Below are positions 5,024 through 5,130 of a stretch of 5,130 bases of DNA, one piece after another. The translations under genes were made by a program, and so were the position numbers. The notes beneath the pieces were generated by a model. It ran no database searches. It was not told the DNA's origin and was given only the letters and a program-made list of their open reading frames with translations. Source of the DNA: an uncultured Ruminococcus sp. (GTDB lineage Bacteria > Bacillota > Clostridia > Oscillospirales > CAG-382); assembly GCA_902783535.1 (NCBI GenBank), contig CACZRJ010000173.1, positions 1-5,130 on the forward strand. The letters are read 5' to 3'. Positions within the stretch are counted from its first letter, which is position 1, and each line of letters opens with the position of its first letter.

Positions 5024-5059
5024 TCCCCACGCCGTTCGGTATAGGGAATGACGTGGGGA
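5024..5059 (-). other. Spacer hairpin between 5S rRNA and tRNA-Met
   Basis: TCCCCACG (5024-5031) is the exact reverse complement of CGTGGGGA (5052-5059), giving an 8-bp GC-rich stem with a 20-base loop. It begins a few bases after the 5S 3' end on the minus strand, so it could be a processing structure of the pre-rRNA. The loop contains TTCCCTATACCGAAC (5048-5034), very close to a conserved internal 5S rRNA sequence. Confidence 0.7.
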
Positions 5060-5063
5060 AAAC

Positions 5064-5130
5064 GTGTCAGCATCGACCTATCGTTCCGGGCCGCTTCCAG
5101 CCAAGTATTGTCGGCACAAACGAGCTTAAC
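5064..5130 (-). rRNA. 5S rRNA, 3' half only (5' part beyond the window)
   Basis: On the minus strand the window edge begins with GTTAAGCTCG, the highly conserved central 5S segment. It is followed by GCCGACAATACTTGG, a GGCT/GGCC hairpin, and CGGAACGATAGGTCGATGCTGACAC, which match the second half of bacterial 5S rRNA (domain gamma and the 3' strand). About 67 of the usual 115-120 bases are present. The 3' end is placed near 5064 and may be off by a few bases, since the pairing 5' strand is not in the window. The gene leads into tRNA-Met and tRNA-Lys, so the 16S and 23S genes should lie to the right. Confidence 0.88.

Overview
This window looks like chromosomal DNA from a low-complexity-free, roughly 50% GC member of the Bacillota, most likely an uncultured anaerobic Clostridia-type bacterium. 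The case rests on strong AGGAGG-type ribosome binding sites, consensus sigma-A promoters, tRNAs with encoded CCA, a YitT-family membrane protein and a stand-alone LUD-domain protein. No genus can be named from the sequence. No IS element, CRISPR array or phage gene is visible.

Layout, left to right. (1) Positions 1-1014 (+) hold the 3' part of a lysophospholipid-type (PlsC/LPLAT) acyltransferase gene with an acidic N-terminal region whose start lies outside the window; a rho-independent terminator follows. (2) A promoter and a complete YitT-family membrane protein gene (1163-2008, +) end at a bidirectional terminator. (3) Facing it on the minus strand is a tRNA-Trp gene (2133-2208) with its own perfect-consensus promoter, and upstream of that a LUD-domain (LutC-like) protein gene (2278-2916, -) with a clear promoter. 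(4) A 540-bp divergent intergenic region (2917-3455) carries the LUD promoter, an inverted repeat, a second strong promoter pointing right, and a long untranslated leader. (5) Two plus-strand genes follow: a flavin-reductase-like FMN-binding protein with a PCP_red-like C-terminal domain (3456-4385), and a 66-residue protein made of three near-identical KD-[GA]-SFRV-x-G repeats (4494-4694), closed by two successive terminator-like hairpins. (6) The right end is the tail of a minus-strand rRNA operon: 5S rRNA (partial), tRNA-Met(CAT), tRNA-Lys(CTT).

The stable-RNA and housekeeping parts are ordinary. The most interesting part is the 3187-4755 transcription unit. Its short internally repeated protein matches the pattern of the recently described beta-flower-type small proteins, whose function is unknown, and it sits 108 bp behind an unusual flavin-reductase/PCP_red fusion with no convincing terminator between them. 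A second curiosity is a short piece resembling the universally conserved 5S rRNA sequence, displayed in the loop of a perfect 8-bp hairpin between the 5S gene and tRNA-Met.
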